Source of the DNA: Mucidula mucida | Taxonomy: Eukaryota; Basidiomycota; Agaricomycetes; Agaricales; Physalacriaceae | Length of the DNA stretch: 64,000 bases | Direction: 5' to 3' | Assembly: GCA_015501055.1 (NCBI GenBank) | Contig: JADNYV010000030.1 | Span: 124,001-188,000, forward strand | The notes under the pieces: generated by a model | Database searches by the model: none | The model's input: only the letters and a program-made list of their open reading frames with translations | What the model was told of the DNA's origin: nothing | Shown: positions 23,305-35,529 of the stretch, in pieces | Layout of the letters: each line of letters begins with the position of its first letter | How positions within the stretch are numbered: the first letter of the stretch is position 1 | Translations under genes and position numbers: made by a program

Positions 23305-25286
23305 ATGTCAGTGCTGAGACGTGCTGTACAGCAGTCTACTCGACTTTCCTTACCTTCAAAGTCGTATTCCAGTTTTCCACAGTGGCGCGTTCACGGGGGC
23401 ACTTCAACCGTGATACACAAACAAACTCGACAGAACTTCCTCTCCTTCCACCATCGTTTATATTCAAGCGTCGTGTCCCAGCTGGAACTTGTCACGAAAG
23501 GACAACCAATGGAGATGCTACTGTGAGTTGTTCTTGAACTGCATACTCATATTTGGTTCCATGTACCTTCAGTATAGCTCCGTTCAAGAATCTCCTTTCA
23601 CACTTCCGTTTTCTTGTTACAATTCGTTCTCAAGAAGGAGCCTACCGTGGACTTATTCTATTCCGTCTTTCCACAAATACGCTTGAATGGGAAACAGCAT
23701 CTCAGGAAGAACGCGAATCCATGTACAAGCAGATCTACGCCATGGAATCTTCATGTCCACATCTCGGCGCTGATATGTCTCATGCTGACATTGAGGAACA
23801 TGAATCCAACGTCGTAGCAGTCTGCCCTTGGCACCGGTAGGTCTGTCAGCTTTTTAAAGCCCTTGTTGATTGACATCTTGAATAGATATGACTTCGATCT
23901 TCGAACGGGGAAAAGCGAGACTGGATTACACGCGTGCACGTTCAACATTCACGTCAAGGCCGACAAGAATGGCGTAGATAACGTCTACATAGAAGCACCG
24001 ACTTGCGACTCTGGATGGAGAGTAGTAGAACTTCGCCCAGTGTCCGAGGGTAAAGAGATCAGCTCCAAACACGCACGACAAAGCCTCACTTTTATCATGA
24101 AGAATTCGCAGATCCGCCTCCTACTCACTCCTCGCAGCCCCCGATATTGGCACCAGCCTCGCCCGTAGAAGCGCAAAACGAACCCATCGTCCCCGACGAC
24201 CCTCCAAAGACCCTCATGGACTGGGCCGTCCTCATACTCAACACCCCGAACCCTACACTGAAGGTTGTGTGGATTCGCATCTCAACATCAGTCCTATTGA
24301 TATCCTTCTAGGTCGAGCGCACTCGACATGCGGTTCAGCTCTTTCGTACCGGCCAATTAGCGTCTATAGGCCACAAATCAGCGAATCATCCGCCACAGCC
24401 GCCCGATGTTCCGCGCCGCGAGGCTATCTACCAGCAGAATACTGTTGATCCGGGGAAGGTGAAGAATCGGCGAAATAAGGCTGTCATGCTTCACGCTCTG
24501 GCGAACATCGAGCAATGGGCGTGAGTTCTTGCGATTGTTTGGGCAGAGACATTGTGTTAACATTTTCATTAGAATAGACCTCGCGTGAGTCACTCTGAGG
24601 TGCATTTGCCTACCTCTACTCATATTGTCAAGATGGGACATCATGGCGCGGTTCGGTCCAATGCATCCAAACCTACCGCCCGCTTTCTTTTCTGATTTCA
24701 CGAAAATGGCGCTAGATGAATCAAAACACTTGTAAGGATGGCTTTACCTAGTTGTTGCTCTTGAAGACTCTTTCCACAGTTCGTTGCTGACGTCCAGACT
24801 TTCTGCGATATCCCCCTCCACGCCGTACGGGAGTATGCCAGTCCACGCCTCTCTATGGGAGTCTGCGACTATAACATCCAACTCTTTCCGTGCTCGATTG
24901 GCTATTATTCACCTAGTCATGAAGCAAGAGGTCTCGACGTGAATCCTGGCACCATAGAGCGCTTTCGGAAGGCAGGAGATATAGAAAGTGTCAAGGCGAT
25001 GGAAATCATCCATGCCGACGAGGTTACCCATGTCACAGCGGGCCACAGATGGTTTACTTGGATATGCCAGCAACAAGGCAACCTAGATCCGATAAAAACG
25101 TTTCGAGAGGAAGTGCGTCACGGATGGCGGGGAGACATCAAGGGACCATTTAACGAAGAGGCTCGCGACATGGCTGGACTGAGTAAAGAATTCTACGAGG
25201 ATCTCAGAGGCGAGATGGGAATTGCCCCTCAACAGGAAACAGCACCCATCAAAGTGGCGCTTCCGTCAGTACAGATCGGATACTAG
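23305..25286 (+). CDS. Rieske [2Fe-2S] domain fused to a DUF455 ferritin-like domain
   Basis: The N-terminal half holds a complete Rieske cluster site, CPH (C-x-H) and about 20 residues later CPWH (C-x2-H), followed by RYDFDLRTGKSETGL. The C-terminal half is DUF455, a ferritin-like four-helix domain. It has HALANIEQWAIDLAWDI, MALDESKHFSLL, SLWESA, and IIHADEVTHVTAGHRWF, so both diiron ExxH motifs are intact. A Pro-rich linker joins them. The end is IKVALPSVQIGY at 25286. The first 60 residues from 23305 (MSVLRRAVQQSTRLSLPSKS, Arg/Ser-rich, no acids) look like a mitochondrial presequence. An alternative start is 23509 (MEMLLIAPFKN). One base seems missing near 24,918, where RLAIIHLV must shift to HEARGLDVNPG. 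The substrate is unknown; a role as a diiron oxygenase with its own electron-transfer domain is inference. Confidence 0.8.
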
Positions 25287-25349
25287 ACCGTAACATTGTT
25301 TGACCAGCAAAATTATGGTATCTCCACAGTAAATTATACACATCCGGAA

Positions 25350-27286
<1,937 letters not shown>

Positions 27287-27558
27287 TGCAGTCGACGACT
27301 AGGAGGTATAAGCCGATCGAATTTTACGTCAGGCAGTAACCTAGAAATTCGATCACGAGATGTCGAACATCAACGCGACTGTCACTCACGTCTTTAACTT
27401 TAAGCTTCAGCAGTTCCATTTTCAGTGCTACATTTACACACTCATTCATCTCTAATTATAAGATGGATAAACTAAGATCCATAGCGTAGTTTTCTACTCT
27501 TACAAAACCTTGAAAGAACGCTCAACATAAGGGGCGTGGAAATGGCTATGCCAGTGGC

Positions 27559-28615
27559 TTACTCTTCCCATTGTCTTTCTGCTTCGTCCTCGAGTTCTTC
27601 AATTCTCATCAGTAAGTCCTCCGGCGGTACTCCATCTTCCAGTTTGTCGCGAATCATCTCGTAGTAAATGCGAAGTAGAGACCCCATCGCAAGTTTTATA
27701 GCGCTCAAAGAGAGACGTGGGCTTCAGTGCTTGGACAATCTCCATATCTGATGGAAGACTGGACTTGCTGATGAAATGGGAAAAGATCTTGACATCGCCT
27801 GCAGCCATTCTACGATCAGTCATTATCATAGACATCTCATTTTAGACATACTGGGTTCCCAGAAGCTCATTTTGTCTGCCTGTGACTTGAGCCAGTAGCA
27901 CAGGCCAATATCCTCTCCATCCTTGAGGTAGATTGGCGCCTCCAAGAAATCGTAGGTCGCTTCACGCTGACAATGGTGATGAACACCCTCCTCAAGGTTT
28001 CCAATGCGAACGTCACCAGCAGAAATGAGTACATGGCGCGAGGAGATATCCTTTAAAGCGACCCCAAGCCGATGGAAATCAGCCAAATATGTCATGAGTT
28101 TTGCCCTTTGCTTCGATTCAGGAAATATAGCCACGATGAAATCAAAAACGTACTTCACACTCCGGTCCAAGTCGCACAAAGGCTCTTGCATAAAGTCGCC
28201 GAAACGTTCCGTGATCAAGCAGCCAAAATAACCCCTCTTAATCTTCTTAACACGAAAGAGAGCAATCAGACGCGGAATGCCTGTGCCTTGCAAAGATTTG
28301 AGTTTGCCAAAAATGTCTACTTCATCCCACAATTCGTCGCAGTCCCCAAGCTTGACTGCAACCTCTCTGGTGCTCCCGTCTTCCTCAAGTTCTCCGGAAT
28401 AGACACAGATCATACGCACACCACCACTAGGCCGAATTATGCCGGTGATTCTCAAAGGCCTTACAGGTCCATGAATCTTGCTGTGGTGCATGGAGTGGCG
28501 GCGAGTCGTCCGCCTCAAGCGGCAAGAGGATAGGAGTGGGATAGTCTCGAAGTTGTTTCTTGAAGAGATGACTATAGACCGTGTCGTCAAGTGCTCGGAA
28601 GTCGATGGAAGCCAT
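27559..28615 (-). CDS. Protein-kinase-like protein, probably catalytically inactive; frame disturbed
   Basis: The start at 28615 gives MASIDFRALDDTVYSHLFKK, then a kinase-fold region: REVAVKLGDCDELWDEVDIF (Lys of the N-lobe), LQGTGIPRLIALF, GCLITERFG, and ADFHRLGVALKDISSRHVLI. The catalytic-loop Asp is kept but its His is Leu, and DFG is replaced by GNLEEG, so it is likely a pseudokinase. The pattern is that of a lineage-expanded group of basidiomycete kinase-like proteins. The end reads EDLLMRIEELEDEAERQWEE and stops at 27559. Two single-base corrections are needed: an extra T-equivalent near 28,466 (after DSWT), and one A too many in a run of four near 27,695 (SLFERYK to LAMGSLLR). It may be a decaying gene or carry sequence errors. 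Confidence 0.6.
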
Positions 28616-29009
28616 GGTGGTTGTAATGAAAGATTTGAAACGGTACGCATTCTTGTTCGATCTTAAGACACGTGAGGAACAAAGCACTGACCGTGAAAGG
28701 CCTGCTTTGGGAAAGGAGATATGGGCTCCTGCTGAGTAGTCCTTCACCATCATTCTTTGCGTCTCGATTCCTGTGTCGTCGAGTGGGTCTCAGGGTCACG
28801 ATCCGCGACCATGTTTTAGTGCTCATGTTGAAAACGCGGCCTCAGATGCATTCTAAGGTAGACCTGTATGCATGATGAACTAAGGACCTACGATGTCCTC
28901 CTCGGGTCTATCATGACACGGCAACATATACAACGTCCCAGACCCAGCTAATCCCCCTCGGGAAGCCGGTCAACTCCGACATAACAATCACTATAAGACC
29001 CACTGGAGG
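28616..29009. other. Intergenic stretch upstream of the kinase-like gene
   Basis: The 394 bases lie between the kinase-like gene start and the UTP15 stop, both on the minus strand. It presumably holds the promoter of the former. No gene, repeat or RNA is apparent. Confidence 0.4.
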
Positions 29010-30743
29010 CTATCGTGCTGTAAGGTAAAACACCATATCCAAAGCCCCCTTGGTCTTGACTAGCTCCCGCTGGAACTTGAGCTCAGCGGAAACTTTCCGC
29101 CGTAACCGCAAGAAAAGGGCATCTATCAATGGTGACTGCCCCAGTATAGAGGAGTACATTTCTAATAACGGTAAATTCGAGCTCATTTGTTCTGGGTAAC
29201 GATCTTACCGATGACAATGCTTGCGACATCGCACACCATTTCACCGAAACGAGGATCGGTGACGTGTTTGACCAAGAGGCGGAGGACAGGTTCGAGAAGG
29301 ACGTCGTCGCGACCAGCAAGTGCTATCCGAAGTCCATCACGATGAATGAGTTCTTGGACCAGTGCAAATGTCGTTGTTGGTGGGACTTTCTAAGGCACAC
29401 ATCGGCGGAGAGTGCGAAACGAAACGAAAGACATACCTGCCGAAGCACGGAATCCAAAGCAGCCGAGTACTTGAAGCTTTTTAACAATCGGTCGTATTCG
29501 CGTAACCGCTTCGAACGTTTGCTCTCGACGCGCAATTCATTGGCGTCTCCGATAGGTTTTGACTTGACTTTCGATTTCACAGTGCCCTGACCAACACCAA
29601 GGAAGGATTGGAAGGCACCAGACTGCATGTTGACTTGTGAGAACGGATCCGATGATGTTTCAGATGCTTTTTGTTGTCGACGTCGTACGGACAGTGTGCC
29701 ATCAGTCATTCCCGCAGCTATATGACTCTCGTCCGGCTGTGGAAATTGAGAAAGATAGGATACAAAGTCATTTGAAAACCTACCGATATAGCAAGACACA
29801 GGATGGGAGCGGGATAACGCATGGTATGTACGACTTTGTATGAGCTAACATCGTAAACTTTCACCATCTGGTCCAAACCACCTGTAAGGAGACGGTTGGC
29901 CGACGCGTTGAAAGCGAGAGCTGTTATAGTTTTCTGATGATTTGACAATGCCCGTGTACAACGCCCTCCAGCAACGATATCCCATACACGGATGATGGGC
30001 CCGCTGGATGAGATGGCCACGGTTCCAGAAGGGAACATGAGGACCTGCTCAACTGCAGTCTTTTCACCGCTGCCCTGGCTCATGACCATCTCACATTCAC
30101 CAGAACGCGCATCAAACATACGAACGGTGCCATCATAAGAACCAGTCAGAATGACATTAGGATTGGATGTCGATACCTGCCCAGTGCGGACATAGTCGGT
30201 ATGAGAGGTGAAAGTGGATATGCTAGCCTGTGAAGGTACATCCCAGAGCTTAGCAGTTGTATCGTCTGAACAAGAGAGGATTTGTGTCGGCGTCAAGGAG
30301 GAGAATTTGGTGACATAGACAGGTTGTTTATGAGAATCCAGAGTACGCAGAATCGCTCGCGAATTTATGTCAAAGACCTAGATGGGCAGATTTAAGACGT
30401 AATCACGAAAACAGATGAAAATATTGACCTGAACCAACCCAGTATCATCGCCGGCCACCACTAACTTGCCATCCGCTCTAATGGTCCCACTGCGAGCAAC
30501 ATCCTTAAAGCGGGCAATGTTCTTGGTTACTTTCTGCGTGCGTGGCGCATATATTTGAACACGGGTAGCCGCAGTGACCGCGTAGCGGTGCGGTTTGGAT
30601 GGTGAAAAATGCACAGATGTCACTGGCGCGTATTCCTTGACGAAGACTGGGTACTTGAACTGACGCCAGTACCTCGACTCTGCGCTGTGCTTGGCAGCTG
30701 ACGGGCGGGCATGGGCCTTTACGACGACGGGCTGGTAGTCCAT
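29010..30743 (-). CDS. UTP15: U3 snoRNP protein UTP15 (WD40)
   Basis: UTP15 belongs to the t-UTP/UTP-A subcomplex of the small-subunit processome and works in the nucleolus in pre-18S rRNA transcription and processing. The start at 30743 gives MDYQPVVVKAHARPSAAKHS. WD40 repeats follow: PVTSVHFSPSKPHRYAVTA, QILSCSDDTTAKLWDV, VILTGSYDGTVRMFDARSGE, ISSSGPIIRVWDI, and RLLTGGLDQMVKVYDV. The C-terminal UTP15 domain contains RLREYDRLLKSFKYSAALD, TTFALVQELIHRDGLRIAL, LLKHVTDPRF-like KHVTDPRFGEMV, and ends FQRELVKTKGALDMVFYL. Stop at 29010. All splice phases I checked agree, and the length of about 520 residues is normal. It is divergent from TCTP with 143 bp between starts. Confidence 0.93.
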
Positions 30744-30886
30744 ACCAGAATTTGCTGAAGCGCGTGATGTAATCGCAAATTTTCCAAATCACGTGGCCTG
30801 ATCGAGCAGATTATCAGACCAATCACTGTTGCGCTGTTCTTCCCTCTTCCTCCACCTTTTCCGTCTTGTATATTCTCTAAAAAACA
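30744..30886. promoter_or_regulatory. Short bidirectional promoter, UTP15 / TCTP
   Basis: The 143 bp between divergent start codons must serve both genes. The half next to TCTP is a pyrimidine tract (TTCTTCCCTCTTCCTCCACC near 30,836-30,855), as in highly expressed fungal genes and reminiscent of 5' TOP leaders of translation genes. Confidence 0.55.
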
Positions 30887-31697
30887 ATGCTGCTCTACTC
30901 TGATAAGCTCACGGACGATGAACTGTGCAGCGATGCTTTCCCACTGTACGACTTTTCTTGAATTTTTGTACGCACGTTTAGTCCTCATCATGGTCTGCAG
31001 AAAACTTGTCGATGACATTGTCTACGAGGTCGACTGTTCCATGATCACTATTAGTGCTGATAATGTCGACATCGGTGTGTTTATGTCGTCAGTATCTGGC
31101 TTCACGACCAGCTGACTGCCGTCCAAGGTGCGAACCCTTCCGCCGAGGAAGGCGACGAAGCTCTCGAGGACGGCGCCTCTCAAGTTAACAACGTGGCCCA
31201 TTCCTTCCGTCTCCAGCCAACCTCCTTCGACAAAAAGTCTTACCTCACATATCTCAAGGTTGACCTAGTTCATGCTTCCGACTACCTCAGGGATTGACTT
31301 GACTGCACTAGGGATACATGAAAGCCGTCAAGGCCACGCTTCCAGCTGACAGAGTTGATGCGTTCGAGAAGGGCGCCCAGGTTTTTGCCAAGAAGCTCGT
31401 TGCTAACTTCAAGGACTACGAATTCGTGAGTGTCATACCGGACGGATCTATAGGCACCATTCTCAGTCGGACTAGTATACTGGCGAGAGCATGAACCCTG
31501 ATGGTATGGTGGCACTGCTAAACTACCGCGTGAGTTTCATCAACACTCCATGTGAAGGATCACTCAACGACGTTTGTACTTGTAGGAGGATGGTGTTACT
31601 CGTAAGTCTTCCCAATTTGCATGGATTGCTCAATCTAACAACCATCTTAGCTTACTTTACCTTCTGGAAAGATGGACTGAAGGTGATCAAGCTCTAA
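30887..31697 (+). CDS. TMA19: Translationally controlled tumor protein (TCTP)
   Basis: TCTP is a small abundant cytosolic protein that associates with ribosomes and supports growth and stress response. The start at 30887 gives MLLYSDKLTDDELCSDAFPL. Joined exons continue with KLVDDIVYEVDCSMITI, SAEEGDEALEDGASQVNNVA, SFRLQPTSFDKKSYLTYLK, then MKAVKATLPADRVDAFEKGA, TGESMNPDGMVALLNYR, EDGVTPYFTFWKDGLKVIKL. These cover the family signature regions in the right order over about 167 residues. There are six or so introns, one leaving a very small exon (EDGVT) near 31,587. The 3' flank has long T runs (31,714-31,740). Confidence 0.96.
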
Positions 31698-31890
31698 TCT
31701 TTTCGTCAACTGTTGTAGCCTTTTTTTTCTTTTTTTTTCTTGGTGTTGTGTAACGAATCCAAGTACCTTCCCAAATGCACAGTGTATTGGTACTGGTTGT
31801 ATGTTAGCTCAAGTTGAATTACAACAAGTGCTAGAAGAAATCATCATTTATGATCGAGCAAGCGCGTGCGTCGCTTGGACGCGTTCAACC

Positions 31891-34800
31891 ATGTCGTCCT
31901 CCCTTCCATCATCACTCGAGTCCCTCATCATCAGTCTCGTTGAGCCTGCACGAAATGACCGTTACCTCAAAGACGAGCTCCTGCTTCACTGCCAGGATAT
32001 ACTCAATAGGTACAGCGCCTACTTACCGGGAGCCACTGTGCTGAATATTTTCAAAGTCACATTGGGCAAAATCACGAATCAGACTTGACTCATTTAGTTG
32101 ATCTCGTTAAGCGACAGCGTACGTGGATGCATTTTAGATTTATCGTTGAATAACGCGGTCGCAGTAATCCATTCATCACCATCTGGCAGCTCCGCACACC
32201 TCAAATTCACAAATCTGCTCTCGCGCCTCCTTGACCAAGTGAGTCACGCGTTTTACCGCTTATTGTCGCTGTTCAGACAATATATAGCCTGTATTAGCAA
32301 GAAAACATGCAGTCATACACTTCCTATACGCCCTTGCCTCCTCATCTTCACAATCGACTAGCACAACACCAGCACCATCACTACTACCGTCTATCGTGCC
32401 CCCGCCGCCTCAGCGAAAGACGACGACACCCAGTCCTATTGATACGCCATCCGAGACGCGTCAACCGAAAGGGGTGACCAAGGCCGAATTGCTGCGCGAG
32501 TACCGACAAAAGATAGGACGACCGTATCTTCCAGAACATCTTTTACTTCGCGACACATTATACCTTCTCCAAGGAATTTCCGGAAAATATGTGCGGTTTT
32601 CCATTCCAGACGACGAATCAGAGTATCGGTTCGCTTTTGTCGAGGATTCGGTGCGTTCCAAGTCAACCGTTCTCCACCAGGTTCTCAAGTCTCTCTCTCT
32701 CAGAAATACACCATTCCCGAACCCGTCAGGACCCTCATCCACCGACTGTCGGAAGTGGGTTACCTATATACGCGCGTGGAAAACTTTGTGCGCGAAAGGG
32801 AGGCCGCGACTGCTGTTGGCATGATAGAGCAAAGTTTATGCCACCATCTCCAAACCCAACTAACGGAATACTATCGCCTTATCGCTGTCCTAGAGTCCAG
32901 ATGCCCCATTCAACAAAGGATGACCGGTCCAACATACGGCAGGAGGAGACCGGGTTGACGCTTCGACGACTGGATGTCTGGATAAATGACTGGAGATTGA
33001 GGATGCGCATGATGAGCGTGTGTGTCGAGGGCGCCCGAGGTCCGCGACTATGCTCTCTGTTTCTGAAATATCTAATGAAGAGCCAGACGCGCACGGCGGA
33101 GCACTGGTAAATTTGATACACAGCTACACCGACAACGGCGATCCCTTTGTACGCAAATTTACTGATCAGCTCTTGGAAGAAGTAGGTTCACTGTTTCTGG
33201 TATAATCTCATTTCCTAATGCTTTCGTTTTAGGTATCCAAACCTTTCTTCTCCACTCTTCATAAATGGCTATTCTCGGGTGATTTATACGATCCTTTCAA
33301 CGAGTTCTTCGTCGCCGTTGAGCCAGCCCTTGCCCACCTACAGTATATGCACCCTTCTTCATTGGCAGGGCAGCCGGCAGGCGATGAAGGTTTCGGTGGA
33401 TTCCTAGTGGATAACGAAGACAATACTGGGCAAAGTCAAAATGGTCTCCGACTGTGGCAGTCCAAGTATCAATTCCAAAATGATATGCTGCCGATGTTTG
33501 TAGGGGAAGCTTTTGGCAGGAAGGTTTGTTTCTTTACCCCTTCGCTCTCTGTTTATAGCGCTGATTGAAATCCAGATATTTTCGACGGGAAAGAGTTTGA
33601 ACTTTATCCGGTACAGTTGTCACGACAGCGATTGGGTCGCGACACGCGAAAAGATGAGTGACACTGGTGGTAGTACGTTAATCTATCTCACCATCTATCT
33701 GACCACTGACTCTTGTACACAAGCTCTCAAGTACAGTGATATCAACGGACTAGAGCGCTCGATTGACGCGGCATACCAAGTAGCAAGTCATCGGCTATTT
33801 GAAGTCTTCATCGACAAGTTCAAACTCCTTGATCATCTCAATGGGCTCAAGCATTATCTGTTACTCGGTCATGGCGATTTTGCCGATCAACTCATGGAAG
33901 CACTAGGGTAAGCATGCGATGCCAGTACCTGCCTAGTGTTGTTCTGACTGTCTTTTCTCACTCAGCACAAGTTTAACGCGGCCAGCAAATACCTTGTTCC
34001 GACATAACCTTACCGCTACTCTCGAGACTGCCATCCGTTCGTCGAATGCACAGAACGATCCGCCAGACGTCCTGCGACGACTGGACTCTCGCATGCTTGA
34101 GTATACACATGGTGAGATTGGGTGGGACGTGTTCACCTTGGAATACAAGGTCGATGCGCCAATAGACACTGTTATCGATCCTGGGAGCATGATTAAATAC
34201 CTGAAGTTGTTCAGTCACCTGTGGCAGATGAAACGCATCGAGTCGGCGCTGAGTCAAGGATGGATGCGCGTAGCGGGCGACTCGCGGACGTTCTTGCGTG
34301 TACCTGGTAGGTGCCTTGATGTTCATCTTCGTTGGGTGTCTCATGTAGAGTTGCAGAACTGGAATACCAGTGGCACCAGATTCGCATCGTCAACGCCGAG
34401 ATGATACATTTCGTACGGCAGATGCAGGCTTACTGTTATCTGGAGGTTATCGAGTGCTCGTGGAAGGCGCTCATGGAGTTCCTCAACAGGAAGGAGGGAG
34501 ACCTTGACTCGCTGATTGAAGCTCATCGGATGTACTTGGATCGTATGGTGAAGAAAGTGTTACTCATAAGCCCAAAAGCTGGTCGAGAGGTATTATCCCG
34601 ATCTAGTGGAGGATTGGTCGTATTGACGACATTCATAGGAGAATCTACTGATACAGCTCCGGGAAGTGTTTGCTACAATTCTCCAATTTCGCGACGCATC
34701 GGTATGTAATATGCTTCCGGTGTCAAGCGTGCCGTTAATCTAAGCCTGCAGGACAATTTCTATAACTACTGCTTGTCAGAGTCCGTAAGACGCGATCGTG

Positions 34801-35078
34801 AACTGGATACAGAACGCGTATGGTTTCCTAACACAAATTTCTTTGATGTTGACCTAACAGTTCAACAGGGTGTTTATACTGGTCGCGAGAACCAAGCCGC
34901 GACCGACGACACACTACCGAATCTGCTTGATCCCGTGAAAGAGTATGGTGCTGCGTTCTCGGAAAAGGCGCAAACGCTTGTCCAACAGCTTCAAGTGCAT
35001 CCTGATCTTGACTGTCGTTTCCTTGCCGTAAGGCTCAACTTTTCCGACTTCTATCGATCGAGGAAGGACCACAGGTAG
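31891..35078 (+). CDS. SPC98: Gamma-tubulin complex component 3 (GCP3/Spc98/Alp6)
   Basis: GCP3 is a core subunit of the gamma-tubulin small complex that nucleates microtubules at the spindle pole body. The start at 31891 gives MSSSLPSSLESLIISLVEPA. The GRIP1 region shows LLREYRQKIGRPYLPEHL, LRDTLYLLQGISGKYVRFS, TQLTEYYRLIAVLES, LTLRRLDVWINDWRLRM, VNLIHSYTDNGDPFVRKF, and SLNFIRYSCHD. The GRIP2 region shows LKHYLLLGHGDFADQLMEAL, RPANTLFRHNLTATLETAIR, GWDVFTLEYKVDAPIDTV, and EMIHFVRQMQAYCYLEVIEC. The spacing of these motifs distinguishes GCP3 from GCP2. It stops at 35078. The many introns keep frame, and the length of about 870 residues is normal. Confidence 0.94.
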
Positions 35079-35128
35079 TGTATATATGTCCAGACGCTTT
35101 CGGATCTGTATGTATCTATCACTGTCAT

Positions 35129-35395
35129 CTATGTATTGCTTTGCTTTGTAGTGCTGAATTGATTGATTTTACTTGCTTCCTTACTAGACACAGCTCCAGA
35201 GACTCTGCAGGAATCCACAACAATCCCACGACATTTGCTTCCTGATGCCATCAAAAATACGTCGGCGATATCTTGCTGCTGTTCGGGTCCTGAGTCATAA
35301 ACCTCTCTATCCTTTTGTCCATAGAGGCAGGATTCATGGCACTCGCCAGAATGACCGATGACAGGGAGGGTACCTAGCACTACTAGCAAGTACAT
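35129..35395 (-). CDS. Possible small secreted Cys-containing protein
   Basis: An uninterrupted 88-codon frame starts with MYLLVVLGTLPVIGHSGE, which could be a short signal peptide. It is followed by four cysteines (ECHESC, SKC, DSC). No family is recognised and no neighbour supports it, so it may be chance. The stretch 35,079-35,529 otherwise holds only the P450 upstream region. Confidence 0.22.
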   Translation of the reverse strand: MYLLVVLGTLPVIGHSGECHESCLYGQKDREVYDSGPEQQQDIADVFLMASGSKCRGIVVDSCRVSGAVSSKEASKINQFSTTKQSNT

Positions 35396-35529
35396 GATAG
35401 CGAATGTGGGGCTTTAGACGCAAGTGTCAGTATTCACTTTGACAGCGGTCTTGAATCGTTCGCACGGCGTATTTTTGCACGAACCGCTGACTTTAGAGAG
35501 TACTTCGACTAACACGGGTCGTCTTCTCA

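Noticed and set aside
31714..31741. Poly-T runs considered as a transposon or retroposed poly(A) tail
   Set aside because: They are two T runs split by a C in the 3' flank of TCTP, with no target-site duplication or inserted element.
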